DNA from: Chrysemys picta bellii
Taxonomy: Eukaryota; Chordata; Testudines; Emydidae
DNA: 64,000 nucleotides
Reading direction: 5' to 3'
Assembly (NCBI RefSeq): GCF_011386835.1
Contig: NC_088797.1
Span: forward strand, 100,760,264-100,824,263
Made by a program: the position numbers and the translations under genes
Part shown: piece after piece, positions 47,953 through 59,050 of the stretch
Position numbering within the stretch: position 1 is the first letter of the stretch
How the letters are laid out: the number at the start of each line of letters is the position of its first letter
Notes under the pieces: generated by a model
The model's input: the letters and a program-made list of their open reading frames with translations, nothing else
Told to the model about the DNA's origin: nothing
The model's database searches: none

Positions 47953-48240
47953 GGACTTGTCCATGGAGTGCCTTAGTCCACACCAGCCGCGGTGTAAATT
48001 CTAATGTGCACCCGGCATGCTGCGCACATACTGGCCCATGTGGACTTGGTGTGTGTGGACCCTGCTGGCACACACCATAAGTTCTCTAGCGGGTATTAAT
48101 ATTGTCCTGTTTGAAATGCGACTACATTACTATGCGTTAGCAAACTTAAAGTGAGTGCCAGCAGTTAGTGTGCAACATACTGATGCATATTTGAATTTAC
48201 ACCCCAACCGGTGTGAACTAAAGCACCATATAGACAAGCC
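47953..48240. mobile_element. Long-TIR MITE (288 bp)
   Basis: The left arm starts ggacttgtccatggagtgcc. The right arm, read on the minus strand, starts ggcttgtctatatggtgctt. The two stay alignable for about 80 bp (both contain ggtgtaaatt) at roughly three-quarters identity. No clean target duplication is visible. The family is not assigned. Confidence 0.65.
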
Positions 48241-49235
48241 CACAGAGACAGCGGGAGGGAACTGTGAGCCCCCTCATCTTGCCCCCATAACAGATCCTTC
48301 TATCAAAAGAAAGGGAAGTGGGAGTCGGAGTCTACTCATGCCAGTTGAGACCTGAAATAAAGAGATTTGTATTAAAGTCTCAGGGAAGTATTTTTATTTA
48401 CAGTCACCAGACTATTCAACATAGACTACAGTTAAATGTACAGCATAGTTACAGAAACAATTCAAGCAGCTCCTTATGAAGCAAAAGGGTCAGATTATGT
48501 ACATTACAAAATTTAGATTGGATGATCAGATTTCAAACAAAATGTCTTCTGGGCTCTTCCTGTAACCAAGGGGATTTTGTGGTCATGTCACTCATACCTG
48601 TGAGTAGAATTACTCTCTTTTTCTGTTTAAGTATATGTTTTTGAAAAATACTCACAGCAGCAATATTGTATTTATTACATGCTTACTGAACGAACAAGTT
48701 AAATCACAGACTTTCTCAGTATTGAGATACCCATTTACAATACAAGCTAATACTTTAGCTCCACCTCCTGGTGAAAATCTGCATTTTTTGTAAAAATAAA
48801 AATTACTGATGAAACTGCTTAATAGAAAAAAATGGTCTCTTAGAACTAATCAGGCATTTGAATTCCCTCTGTATTAAATTCAATTATGTCTCTCTTCCTA
48901 AATCATCTTTTTTATTTAACAAAACTCCAAACTGCCACAGCTAATCAGCTCAGAAGAATCAGTGTGCTCCATTCATTTCTGGGAACAGGCCGATATTTTC
49001 TGAGACCCATTAATAACTCTGACAGGATTTATGTACAAGATAAATTCAATTCAATTTCCTTTTTCAATTAATGGCCAATTATTTGAAACAGACTCAACTG
49101 AAAATATTACTCAAATATCATTAATCTAACAAAAATTAACTTTACAATTCTCTTAGTAATGAGGACATAATTTTAAGATAAAATAACGCACTTTATTAAA
49201 TAAATGTTACCCTTCTTTATTTTTAGGACACTTAC
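48241..49235. other. No gene seen; partly enhancer-like
   Basis: 48850-49070 is complex AT-rich sequence with TAAT-like words and could be conserved non-coding DNA. No exon downstream of 49236 on the minus strand was found in this stretch. Confidence 0.35.
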
Positions 49236-49388
49236 TTGCCATTCTAATCCTCTTGTTAAACGTTAACATTAGATCAGGGTACATATGTGGACCAGCATTA
49301 GGGTGGAACAGCCCTCTCGCGCTCTCATTTTCTCCATCCAAGGATACCGAATGCTTTATAGCCCATTTCAAGTTTTGAAATTTTACAT
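49236..49388 (-). CDS. Candidate internal coding exon 5 of an unidentified gene
   Basis: 153 nt on the minus strand. The upstream border is a strong acceptor (pyrimidine-rich tract ending caattattttag) and the downstream border a near-ideal donor (ggcaa|gtaagt). In the one open frame, 2 nt complete a split codon, 50 codons follow, and 1 nt is left over. The peptide is well mixed, with the patterns VKFQNLKWAIKHSV, GLFHPNAGPHMYPDLM and FNKRIRMA, and no repeats or low complexity. This looks like part of a folded domain. The phase fits the candidate exon at 52781-52873, giving GAT (Asp) at the junction. I do not recognise the family. It is the best-supported exon of the set. Confidence 0.6.
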
Positions 49389-49578
49389 CTAAAATAATTG
49401 ATGAGCATGGAGGGCAGGTGAGAAATAGTTGACAATAGATTTTCAACACTGTTTTTTGTTCATATTGGGGCACTGAAATGCACCTATCTACCTACCGGTG
49501 TTATTTATATGGCCCCCATTATCAATGTATACGAGTATCCCACGGGCTTTAATGTATTATGTACTGTATGGGGTTAGG

Positions 49579-49712
49579 AAATACTATTATCTCCATTTCA
49601 CAGGTGGGGAAGTGAGAACAGAAAGACTAAATGCCCAAGGTCACACAGGACATCTGTGGTGGAACTTGAATCTGCTCTCCCGAATCAGAGCCTAGCAGGT
49701 TACCACTGGACA
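49579..49712 (-). repeat. MIR SINE (antisense)
   Basis: ttatctccatttcacaggtg ... gcccaaggtcacacaggac is the MIR 3' half in reverse complement, continuing to the tRNA-like head near 49712. Ancient amniote SINE. Confidence 0.85.
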
Positions 49713-49727
49713 ATCCTTCCTTCCTTC

Positions 49728-49860
49728 GTGTTGTCCAGTGACCTGAGAGTCTGGAGACCTTGACTTGCCTCCTGATTCTGCCACTGATTTGCTGATGCCC
49801 TCGGGACAAGTCACAACCTTTAGGCTCAGTTTCCCCATCTGTAAAATGGAAACACAGTGA
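49728..49860 (+). repeat. MIR SINE (sense)
   Basis: gagagtctggagaccttgac ... gggacaagtcacaacc ... ctcagtttccccatctgtaa is a MIR in forward orientation. It abuts the antisense MIR at 49579-49712 head to head. Confidence 0.85.
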
Positions 49861-50798
49861 AAACTGTTTAAGAACCCAACCCTATTAGGCAACCTCCCAT
49901 TTTAAAAGACTGCATTCTTGGATACTCTGGGGCACCTTTCACTGTTATTAGAAAGCCACCCCATCAGTAACCCATTTTTGCCTGTTCCTTGAATGGTTGG
50001 TTAAGACAAGTTTCACTGCAATAAATAATTATTAACCTTTATAAAAATCTTGAAACTTGAAAGGGGCTATATATAAAATATTCTTTTCAATTTATTCACC
50101 TTGAAAATGCTAATCTGTTCTTTTTATGTTTAAAAAAGTCAGTTTTGTTTAAATTACAGTTTCCAAAAAGTATTAACATAAGAACATTACAATGGCCGTA
50201 CTGGATCAGACAAATGGTCCATCCAGCCCAATATCCTGTCTTCCGACAGTGGCCAGTGCCAGATGCTTCAGAGTGAATGAACAGAACACGGTAATTTATC
50301 GAGTGATTCATCCCCTTTTGTCCAGCCCCAGCTTCTGGCAGTCAGAGGTTTAGAGACACCCAGAGCATAGGGTTGCATCCCCGACCATCTTGGCTAATAG
50401 CCATTGATGGACCAATCCTCCATGAACTTATCTAGTTCTTTTTTTAACCAAGTTATACTTTTGGACTTCATAACATCCCCTGGCAACGAGTTCCACAGGT
50501 TGACTGTGCGTTGTGGGAAGAAATACTTCCTCATGTTTGTTTTAAACCTGCTGCTTATTAATTTTATTGGGTGACCCCTGGTTCTTGTGTTATGTGAAGG
50601 GGTAAATCAAACTTTCTTATTCACTTTCTCCACACCATTCATGATTTTATAGACCTCTATTATATCCCCCCTTAGTCATCTCCTTTCTAAGCTCAACAGT
50701 CCTATTATTTTAATCTCCCCTCATATGGAAGCTGTTCCATACCCCTAATCATTTTTGTTGCCCTTCCCTATACTTTTTCCAATTCTAATATTATTATT

Positions 50799-51582
50799 AT
50801 TCCTGGGGGAATTCTGTGCCACTGCACAATTGAGAATTTTGCAGAAATTAACGTTGTGCACGCAGAATTTCCTCTCCCCCACAGAAATGGGCTGCAGTGC
50901 TGCTAGCTGCCACTATGAGCCGCTGAACCCAGCATAGCCCGGCTTGCACATAGAAGTCACTGCTGGGGGAGGGGGAGGGAGAAGGAGCTAGAGGGATCCT
51001 GGCAACTGCAGTTCCCAGCTTCACCTGAGACGGAGAGGGCAGCATGTAGGAAGCTCCATGCAAGCCTGGGACCGAGCATCAGGCTGTTTCTCCCTCTGGA
51101 TCCCTCGGCTCTGGGAGGTGAAGGGGATAGGAGTCTGGGCTGGGGGGTCCCAGCTGGGATCTGGGGGAGAGGGGTGCAAGTATTTGGGCAAGGGAGGCCG
51201 CGGCTGGGCTCTGGGGGGGTGGGGGAGGGAGTGAGGTTATCTGGGCCAGGGAGCCCTGCAGCTGGGCTCTGGGGGGGAAGGGGGTTCAGGTGTATAGGCT
51301 GGAGGGGGCATGGCGGGGCTCTGTGGGCAGGGAGGGGAGCAGAGAAACAGGAACTGGGTTGTCATAGGGGTTTCTTTAACTCTTTACTCTTGAGGGAATT
51401 CGTGTGTCTCTCTCTATTGTTACAGACATACTTGCTGATAGGTATTTTGAAATGAATTACCAAAATAATTGAAACTGGTGTGATTATGTAGTGTTATCTT
51501 GACAAATAAAATTTGCAGAATTTGAGAATATGGTGTGCAGAATTTTTAATTTATTTTGGCACAGAATGCCCTTAGGAGTAAT
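50799..51582. mobile_element. MITE nested in CR1 (about 784 bp)
   Basis: Left terminus attcctgggggaattctgtg. The right terminus reads attactcctaagggcattct on the minus strand, followed on both sides by gtgcca. taata occurs at both junctions (50786-50790, 51579-51583), next to a (tta)n stretch. The interior has a G-rich half (51120-51350). It must be younger than the CR1 it interrupts. Superfamily not certain. Confidence 0.7.
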
Positions 51583-51696
51583 ATCTCTCTTTTTAGATAG
51601 GGCTACCAGCACTGCACACAATATTCAAGGTGTGGGTGGCCCATAGATTGGTTTAGTGGCATTATGTTATTCTGTGTATAATTACCTATCCCTTTC

Positions 51697-52110
51697 CTAA
51701 TGTTTCCTAACACTGTTAGCTTTTTTGACTGCCATTGCACATTGAGCAGATGTTTTCAGAGAACCATCCACAATGACTCCACGATCTCTTTCTTGAGTGG
51801 TAACAGCTAATTTAGACTCCATCATTTTGTATGTATAATTGGGATTATGTTCTCCAATGTGCATTACTTTGCATTTCTCAACACTGAATTTCATCTGCCA
51901 TTTTGTCGCATAGTCACTTAGTTTTGTGAGATCTCTTTGTAACTCTTCACAGTCAGCTTTAGACTTAACTACCTTGAATAATTTTGTATCACCTGGAAGC
52001 TTTGCCACCTCACTGTTTAACCCATTTTCCAGATCATTTATGAATATGTTGAACAGCATTGGTACCAGTACAGACCACCGGGGGACGCCACCATCATTTA
52101 CTTCTCTCCA
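51697..52110 (-). pseudogene. CR1 reverse transcriptase palm remnant, catalytic box lost
   Basis: The minus-strand frame shows the CR1 polymerase order: GVPRWSVLVPMLFNIFIND (in place of the usual GVPQGS), then DTKLFKVV, then CEELQRDLTKLSDYATKW and KCKVMHIGE. The catalytic FADD box reads LPGD here, so the first catalytic aspartate is lost. A decayed, inactive LINE. Confidence 0.8.
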
Positions 52111-52131
52111 CTGTGAAAACTGTGGTTTACA

Positions 52132-52152
52132 GGGGGGGGGGGGGGGGGGGGG
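52132..52152 (+). repeat. G21 homopolymer
   Basis: Uninterrupted run of 21 G at the right end of the CR1 fragment. Likely to adopt G-quadruplex structure and to vary in length. A second run (G14) lies at 52551-52564. Confidence 0.9.
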
Positions 52153-52780
52153 TTGTTTTGTTTTTAAAGGTAAGACCAGCACTTTAATGGACCAATTAAA
52201 ACTCAATCAACTCTTAACAGGGACAAGATGATTCTTCAATACACAAATATATACACCAACAGTGTATTTTACAAGGTGATTGATTTATTGCACAGTTAAC
52301 CAATAATAAACAGTTAAGTGCTCGAGAATCCTGTATTATCTATTAAAACTATGCCTTCTAAAAAAATAAGTCTGTGCTCAACAGTAAATCTCCATCCCAA
52401 TGTGAAGCCTCTTCCAGAATACAGCTACAACCCTCACAGACATATACAACCCCTCAAAATATACTCTCATAAATTCAAGGCCCTGTGAGGTCCTTCATAT
52501 TCTATACTTAAGGGGGGAGACTGTCAGGACTTTGTAGAGGTTAGCCAACTGGGGGGGGGGGGGGAACCACCTTCCCAAATTCCTCCCACAATATTAAATA
52601 CTCAGGTTCAAATGATTTCTGTATTTAGGGTTTCTGGGGAGTTTTGTCTGTCTGTCAGTTTTTAGTAAAAAATATTTTCTAATGTACATATTAAGAAATA
52701 AAAAAGCCTCAAATCAGAGGAAACTTAATATAGTTCAATGAGCTAAACTAGCCTTCAGTGCAGCCACCCAGGAGGTTTAC
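52153..52780. other. Predicted intron; no other feature seen
   Basis: Contains the G14 run at 52551-52564. No repeat family recognised. Confidence 0.35.
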
Positions 52781-52873
52781 CTTCTGAATTTGTGGCTGCA
52801 GACTCTTTGCTCACATTCCTCTGACCTTTGACAAGGAGTGTGTTGCTAGACTGATGGTTTGTACTGGACTTTC
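52781..52873 (-). CDS. Candidate internal coding exon 4 of an unidentified gene
   Basis: 93 nt on the minus strand. Acceptor candidate ...ctagtatgtacag, with a weak pyrimidine tract. Donor gaag|gtaaac. Two of three frames are closed. The open one reads 2 nt + 30 codons + 1 nt and gives a polar, lysine- and serine-rich linker (STNHQSSNTLLVKGQRNV) with no domain signature. Its phases fit the 54371-54403 segment upstream (G|GA, Gly) and the 49236-49388 exon downstream (G|AT, Asp). Family unknown. Confidence 0.42.
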
Positions 52874-54370
52874 CTGTACATACTAGGAATATGGTTGGGC
52901 ATTTTGTAGCTACCATGGTACAAATTTTCAAATTCTATGTGGGAGCAGGGAGGAAATGGGAGAGGCATGGGTGTGCCCTATAACTATCATTTCCTAATTT
53001 ACTCATGCATAGTAGCCTTGCTCATGCTGAGCAAAGAAAGCAAAGGTCAGAGCAATTAAGGAGTTGCCTGGTTAAAACTGAAAAGAAACCACAGCGCCTT
53101 GTTTCATCGACTACCAATTCTCTTGCATGCCAAGAACATATGCAAACACCCACACATGCTACACTTTAATGGACCAGTAATTAGCCTGGTGTACACTAAA
53201 CATATCAAGTATCTCCATTATTGTGTAGTCTTGCACAGTCTCAAGGACATTATGGGCCAAATTCCACCCTATTGTAATACATACAGCTGTCACCGAAGTC
53301 ACTCAGGTTACCACGACCTGAGGCATTTCAAGTCAGAACTGATTGAATAGTGACGGCTACTAGTTGGTATTTAGTCAACCAACATAAAAATGGAATCATC
53401 CCAATTATTACTAATAAGATAATTGTTGAGGGGAAAATGTTCCTCATGGCCCATTTCAGTGTTGCTTGTCCCTCACCTAATATCAATAAAGAGATCCCTT
53501 TAAAAGATTTACTTTTTCTTTCCAATCTGCAAAACATTTGTGTAGAGTGAAGACTGATAATTTATTGACTTTACAAAAAAAAACCACTACACTGATTGCA
53601 GTTAAAGTTATAGCAGAGAATTTAAACATTAAGAACTTGAGAAATTCAATACAAATTTCAAGACTCACCTTATTTACTTATAGGTATTTCTATGGCCTTG
53701 CCTCTGACCTTTTCTCAGCCTCCATTCATCACCCTCCCTATAAAGACCTTATACAAACCCTGGTAGAGACTGGGACTGATGTCTAGATTGTATTGTGTAG
53801 TATTTGCCAAAGGATATGTAAAACTGTCCACAGTTGTATGATTGTGTAATGAAAGATTTACTAAGAGCAGAATTTTTAAAAAAATTACTGGTATTTTGAA
53901 TTTCCAGTAAAATCCTGAGTTAGGATTGTAGGCTAAGATGTGAGTCAGTTCTTGTTCAAACCAGTTTGCCCATCCTTGCTTCCAGTCACAATTGAACTAA
54001 TATTGATGCAGACTGTTCAGTTAGTGAAACTTCTAGGAAACAACCTTTACTCTTTCAATGGTTGTCACCCACAAACTTCATTCATAACTGCTGGGAGCTC
54101 TTAACTCGAACACTGTCACATTCCCAAAGCTGACAAGCATAAACCCTAGTGTAATAGCTGCTGTCCTACCTTGTGCCAAGAAATTAATCTTCACATCATT
54201 TTTTAAATTTTATATAACTGTTAATTTTGAAATCTGATAGGGCTGATTTTTTTTTAGTAGTGTTGGGTGAAGAAATTTTAGCTACAGGCTCTATCCTGGC
54301 AGGGTTCGAAAAGCTGCACAGCAATTCCCTGCATCTAGACAAATGACCATTGCCAAATGCTCTCTCTCAC
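52874..54370. other. Predicted intron; no other feature seen
   Basis: The overlapping frames at 53328-53786 on both strands are AT-driven. No repeat recognised. Confidence 0.35.
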
Positions 54371-54403
54371 CTTTGACCTTTTTCATATTCTTAGGGGTGC
54401 TTG
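54371..54403 (-). CDS. Candidate 33-nt micro-exon 3 of an unidentified gene
   Basis: Strong acceptor (cctgttggcttttgtag) and donor (aaag|gtgaga) 33 nt apart. Only one frame is open: 2 nt, 10 codons (STPKNMKKVK), 1 nt. That phase joins both neighbouring candidates (G|CA upstream giving Ala, G|GA downstream giving Gly). Small size makes a chance match plausible, and the plus strand also shows splice-like words here. Confidence 0.38.
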
Positions 54404-54863
54404 CTACAAAAGCCAACAGGAGGTAAGAGTCCAGTTGTCAGGTGCAGAAGCAGTAGAGGTGTTCATCAAATTCTTTCAGGCTAAACAGTGGCCCTGCAGC
54501 TGTAGAGAATTATTTTTTAAATGTACTAAGTTTTTATCTGAATTCACAAGCTGGGTACTAACAGCTACTGCAGGGAAGTGTCTTTAAACCAAAAACCTCA
54601 CCATACCTGGTACACAATTGCAGATGGCACAATCACTAGTCTTAGATTGTTTGGGTTTGAGATGGACTATTTTGATGGTTTACCATACAGTAGAATTATT
54701 GTAGAATTCTATCTATCCAAAACTTCACAAAAGCTCCTTGAGTATCACTGTCAGTGCACTATACTTTCTAAACAGTATTGAAGAAATATATCCATATCCT
54801 CTAAGTAAAGCCACATTCCTTATACCAGCAAAGAGGGAAGTGTATTTTGAGGATCCATGTTAC
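54404..54863. other. Predicted intron; no other feature seen
   Basis: Short 460-bp gap between candidate exons 2 and 3. A donor-like word at about 54602 (antisense ccag|gtatgg) has no acceptable acceptor upstream of it. Confidence 0.35.
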
Positions 54864-54912
54864 CCAGAGGTGTTTTGTCAAAGCCTTGAGTCAGTGCTCT
54901 GAGGCAGCCATG
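54864..54912 (-). CDS. Candidate 49-nt exon 2 of an unidentified gene
   Basis: Acceptor gctgcccacaattgcacag, donor ctgg|gtaaca. Starting in phase 0 it gives 16 codons (HGCLRALTQGFDKTPL) and 1 leftover nucleotide. These are exactly the phases needed between the candidate exon at 57016-57103 (which ends on a codon) and the one at 54371-54403 (which needs 1 nt). I found it while looking for a segment with those phases, so the fit is partly selected. Confidence 0.38.
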
Positions 54913-57015
54913 CTGTGCAATTGTGGGCAGCAAAATCAGGATTAGCTCTGCAAAAATCAAGCCAAGGAAAGTCCCATAGAGGCTACACTGTCAAAACTGA
55001 AGGAAAAGGGATATCAGAATAACAGAGGTATAAGTTAGCAACATTGTGAATGCTTGGGCTTTTGTAGTTCTAAAGAAAATAGAATTTTCACAACAACATA
55101 TATGATGAACTTTTACTTTTTTAAAAAAAGAAAAAGATATATATTTTTCTTTTCAACTATATAGAGATATATAATATAAGTATATTTATACACACACACG
55201 CACAATTATTAGGGATTACATTTGTTGCCAACTCCATGCCTTAGAAGGAATGGAAAAAAACCCACACAAGTTAAAGACCTTTGCAATCAGAAACAAAACT
55301 AATGAGGAATTGGGGAGATGAATAACATCCTGAAAGAACCAAGCCACACTGAAGATAAGAATAAAACTTTACCCTAAATGGTCACAACTTAGTAGTTAGA
55401 TTTTCAAAAGGGATTTTATCTAATGCAGACAGTGCATGAATTCAAAGACTAGAAGCTCAGGACTCAAGTCTCTTATTAGTTCAAATTATGATTATTAAAA
55501 AATGTATCTTTAATTTGTGATAGTAGTCTTTGAAATTATGTACAAGATTCCTTGATACAAAGGGCCTGTAAGTGATCTATAACAAGTGACAAGATAAAAG
55601 CCTACGATGAAGGTGAATCAATCTCTCTCTCGCTCACTTTTCTGGGTTTTTAGGGTTGTTGTGTAGTGGGGGCAGGGAATAGTAAGGGGACTTTCGTTTT
55701 TGTTTTTGTTACTTGGTTCAGTCTCTTAAGACTACATACAATGGAAAGTAATCACACAAGTTCTTCCCTAATCCTTTGTCTAAAACTAACACCACAAGTG
55801 TAGGTCACATCGATATAAAAATCCACATCATATTTACATAGGGTTGCACTTCAGTTTTTCCACTAAGAATTTTAGACTGGTTTCTCCTATCCACCAAGTC
55901 ACTTTCTGCCATTTACAGTTAAGTAATGCAAACTGAACTTAAAGTTGTTGGATATTTGATCATATTATGGATCCTCTGATTGACTGACAATATGAAGAAT
56001 TGAAGAACAAGAACAAGCTATACAGCTGGACAGTTGCGTGTGTCAGCAGTTAAGTGACTCAACTACATAAGCTCATTAAATATGCTATCAGACTGCTTTG
56101 AGGAGTACAAGGGAGAGTGGACTGACCAACTGCTAACAGAGAAGCATAAAGGAGAGTACAACACACCAGGAGCATCAGCAAAGGAAAGCAAAACTGTCAG
56201 TACAAAATTTGCTTTAACACCACATTTTGGATTAATGCTAGTGGCCCGGAGAAGAAAGAGGAGGATTGCTTTGACTGTACCCTGGAGAAACAATGTAGAA
56301 AAAAGATAAGTGAATATAGGATGGGCTATGATGGATGAAAATAGGCTACTTGCATGAAGGGAGGGGTCCGGTTAGTCAAGGAAGAAGGTACAGTGGGGCT
56401 GAATAGTCTACTGGGAGTACTGCTGTACTGGGAAGGCATGCAATAAAATGGTAGCTGTGGTTTGTTCATTGTATAAATTCAGGCTGTCACGAAATGGTCT
56501 CTTCCGCTATAGATAAAAAGGCGAACTTTCCTATGCCTGTGTTTCATTTTCACATTTACCTAAATGTTACCCACATATCAGTGTAAGTTTGTTTGTACAC
56601 TGATTTTTCCCTTCACCGTCATATGAATCAGACTCAAGATCCATAACAAAGTTTCCAATGTTTGCCAATCTCTTTTCAGTTAATCAAGCTGCAAGTCTGG
56701 CACCATCCCAAAATGTAGCTTGGTGACATTTCCTTGAATGGAGGTATAATGATCTATCAATGACCAGCACAAAAGAATACAGAAACTCGCTTTTCATGAA
56801 CTCTGACATTCTACTATTTTAACAGATACAGTTCTTCTAAACAATCAATTTGAACATCTCCTACCCACATACAGTATATTTAGAAAAGATGTAATCCCCA
56901 TCATCACAGAGGATGCTAACGCCAATCTTTACATCAGTCAGGATAAAACAATTTCAAGATCAAACATAAAAGTGAATTGAGTATTAAACTAATCTCATGG
57001 AAAAAGGAAATTTAC
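54913..57015. other. Predicted intron; no other feature seen
   Basis: AT-rich, with a (ta)n/(ca)n patch at about 55135-55203. The plus-strand frame at 56082-56309 has no supporting splice borders or family match. Confidence 0.35.
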
Positions 57016-57103
57016 CGTAAAATGTTCCTGTGACTTGTAGTTCTCATCCAGGTAAACCCGGGCTCTGTTATAGTCTTTCATTGCATCACTTGATAACAAT
57101 TCT
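57016..57103 (-). CDS. Candidate internal coding exon 1 of an unidentified gene
   Basis: 88 nt on the minus strand. Strong acceptor (ctttcatttatgtgtttcag) and donor (acg|gtaaat). The open frame is 1 nt completing a codon plus 29 codons, ending in phase 0. The peptide (ELLSSDAMKDYNRARVYLDE, then NYKSQEHFT) is charged, mixed and helix-like, unlike the AT-driven frames around it. No upstream exon with the required phase could be supported before 61600. Family unknown. This exon and 49236-49388 are the two anchors of the gene model. Confidence 0.55.
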
Positions 57104-58297
57104 CTGAAACACATAAATGAAAGACTGTCAATATGAAGGGATATGCAAATCTGTTGTATCTCTTCACTCTCATCCACTATATTTCAACATGTCCCTAACA
57201 CCCATCAAAGAAAGCGTGGACCTATTTCATAATATTTCTCATTTTTAAAAAGACATTTTAAGTGAATGTAAGTGTTGATGATATATGTCACATTGATAGC
57301 CCTGGAGACTGAAATTCTCCATTTACCCACAAAACAGTTACCCTGCAAACAGCTGCAGTTCAATCTTCCTCAGACTGCTTTGCCAATACTCCTTAACTCT
57401 AACCTGAAGGGAGCACCAATAAGAGGGTATTTCAGCTGGAATGTCCATTCAGTCCTTGGATTTTCTGCTGAGACTGTCAACAAGGGAGCCAGTTTCTGAC
57501 AACTGATGGTTTTGTAATGTGGCCACCTGACTACTAAGGACTGGACTGAGATCAACCAATATATTCCACATAGGTTATTGAAGAGCTATGGTATTGCAAA
57601 GTGTCATCTATATTATTTGAAGGTCTTGAGAAAAACCACAAACTTTCAAGATATCAAAGTTTCTTAAAAATTGGGTGAACCAGCCCAGCAGGCTTTAAAG
57701 TCTGAGGTCCAGGTTCCCAAACTCTGGAAGACAGTCTGTAAAACTTGCTGGCCAGATCACTTGACTGTAGAATGATTGGCTTCAAAGGCTGGCTGCTCTA
57801 ACATCCGTGGCAGGCTGCTCTCTAGGCTTGGGAAACCCAAAGAGAAGTGAAGATGTGCCAAACAGTTTTGATATTGGCTGACTTGGCAGACTGATAGCTG
57901 CACTATTGGGTGAATTTTCAACAGAGTGCAGTTCCCACTCAACAATCCCTTCTGTCCCTACCTGGCCAAACTCCTTTGTGTCTAAGGCACAAAGGGAATA
58001 GGTTTTATTTCCCCTGACACCTGCTCAGTTCTTTGCTCTTTGTCAAAAAATCTCTCACACAGAGTTGAACAAAACCTGGCAGCCCTGAAAGTGGTGCTGT
58101 TAAGGTGCTCCAGCATGAGGTTTTTAAGGCAGGAGTGCATGAGAATTAAAAAAAAAAATGTAAAGTTTGAAGCAGCTGCCTCTTTTTAGTAGTTGGAGGA
58201 ACTTGGATCCAGCAAATGAGTCTTTGCAATTGCTGTCCCATGGGAGCACCACAGCTGAAGAAGTTACTCCCCCTATTTATTAGGAAAGCTAGGAGTC
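57104..58297. other. No further exon supported
   Basis: Upstream side of the candidate gene. A 20-nt segment near 57962-57981 has splice-like borders but is too short to credit. No repeat recognised. Confidence 0.35.
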
Positions 58298-58493
58298 TGT
58301 CATGGAGGTCAGAATTCTGTGATTTTTTCATGACCTCTGTGACTTCAGGGCTTGGACTGTCAGCCCCATCCCCCGGGCAGCAGGGCTCAGGCTGTCAGCC
58401 CCCAGCAATGGGGACCAGGCTTCTGTAAATTCTTGTTTATTGCCCGTGAACTGTCCATGACTTTTACTAAAAATAACTGACAAAATCTTAATC
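58298..58493. repeat. MITE-like repeat with internal inverted phrases
   Basis: gtcatggaggtcagaattct...cctctgtgacttcaggg and ...gtgaactgtccatgactttt...gacaaaatcttaatctta are phrases of a turtle repeat with 'gtgacttt/tgtgacaaaatctta' ends. Boundaries and superfamily are not resolved. Confidence 0.4.
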
Positions 58494-59037
58494 TTATTTA
58501 TTAGCAATGGCATACATGACTTTGCCCATCTACCTGCTTTCCAGGAGAAGACTTTTGGAAGCTATGTCAGGGAATGTTCTTTCGACTGACTAAATGACAG
58601 TCAGCCTAGGACAAATGTCAAAGGGCCTGAGCCCAGAAGCATTGTGTCAACAAGCAAGAGCCATGTGATTCAACGATCAACCTTACCCCACCCTCCTGCT
58701 TACCCCAAACAGTAGTCAGAAGGAGGGAATCACACATACAAACAGTGATGGAGTGGATAGCCCCTTGCCCTTCTTGACAATCAGGAGGACACATGCTATT
58801 GAAGCATGACTGAGATTAAGATAGGGCCAGAAGGTCTCTCCCTCCCTCTTGTTTATTTTAATCCTGTCCTATAACCTACAATGAGATCTCTATTCTTCAA
58901 CCCATAACAATGCACGGATCTACTCTGGCCTAAGATTAAAGTATTTTTTGCAGGGGGTGGGGTGAGGAAAATGCTCAGCCCTGGAAATCCATAGTAACAA
59001 TTTTGCATTTTGATGATTTACAATATAAAGGTTGCTC
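58494..59037. other. No gene seen
   Basis: No recognised feature. Confidence 0.4.
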
Positions 59038-59050
59038 ATTCCAAATTATA

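Larger units (their letters stand above)
50176..52131 (-). mobile_element. CR1 LINE 3' fragment split by a MITE
   Basis: The left end (acataagaacattacaatgg) is the 3' end of a second CR1 subfamily in antisense. CR1 sequence runs to about 50790, is interrupted by a MITE (50799-51582), and resumes at tctctctttttagatagg (51584) through to about 52120. The right part encodes polymerase sequence (51697-52110). The fragment ends at a G21 run. It lies in the predicted largest intron of the candidate gene, in the same orientation as that gene. Confidence 0.85.

Noticed and set aside
53661..53700. Minus-strand exon ending aag|gtgagt
   Set aside because: All three frames have stops within about 15 nt of the donor.
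54395..54422. Plus-strand exon between tattcttag and gaggtaag
   Set aside because: Overlaps the minus-strand micro-exon candidate. No plus-strand neighbour exons are in phase, and the peptide is uninformative.
54602..54660. Minus-strand exon ending ccag|gtatgg
   Set aside because: The donor is good, but no acceptor with a pyrimidine tract gives an open frame in a usable phase.
56082..56309. 75-codon plus-strand frame with a basic run near its end
   Set aside because: No family resemblance, promoter or splice context, and opposite-strand frames overlap.
57962..57981. 20-nt micro-exon (minus strand) with strong acceptor tttgtgccttag and donor ccag|gtaggg, in phase with candidate exon 1
   Set aside because: Too short to distinguish from chance after a directed search for that phase.
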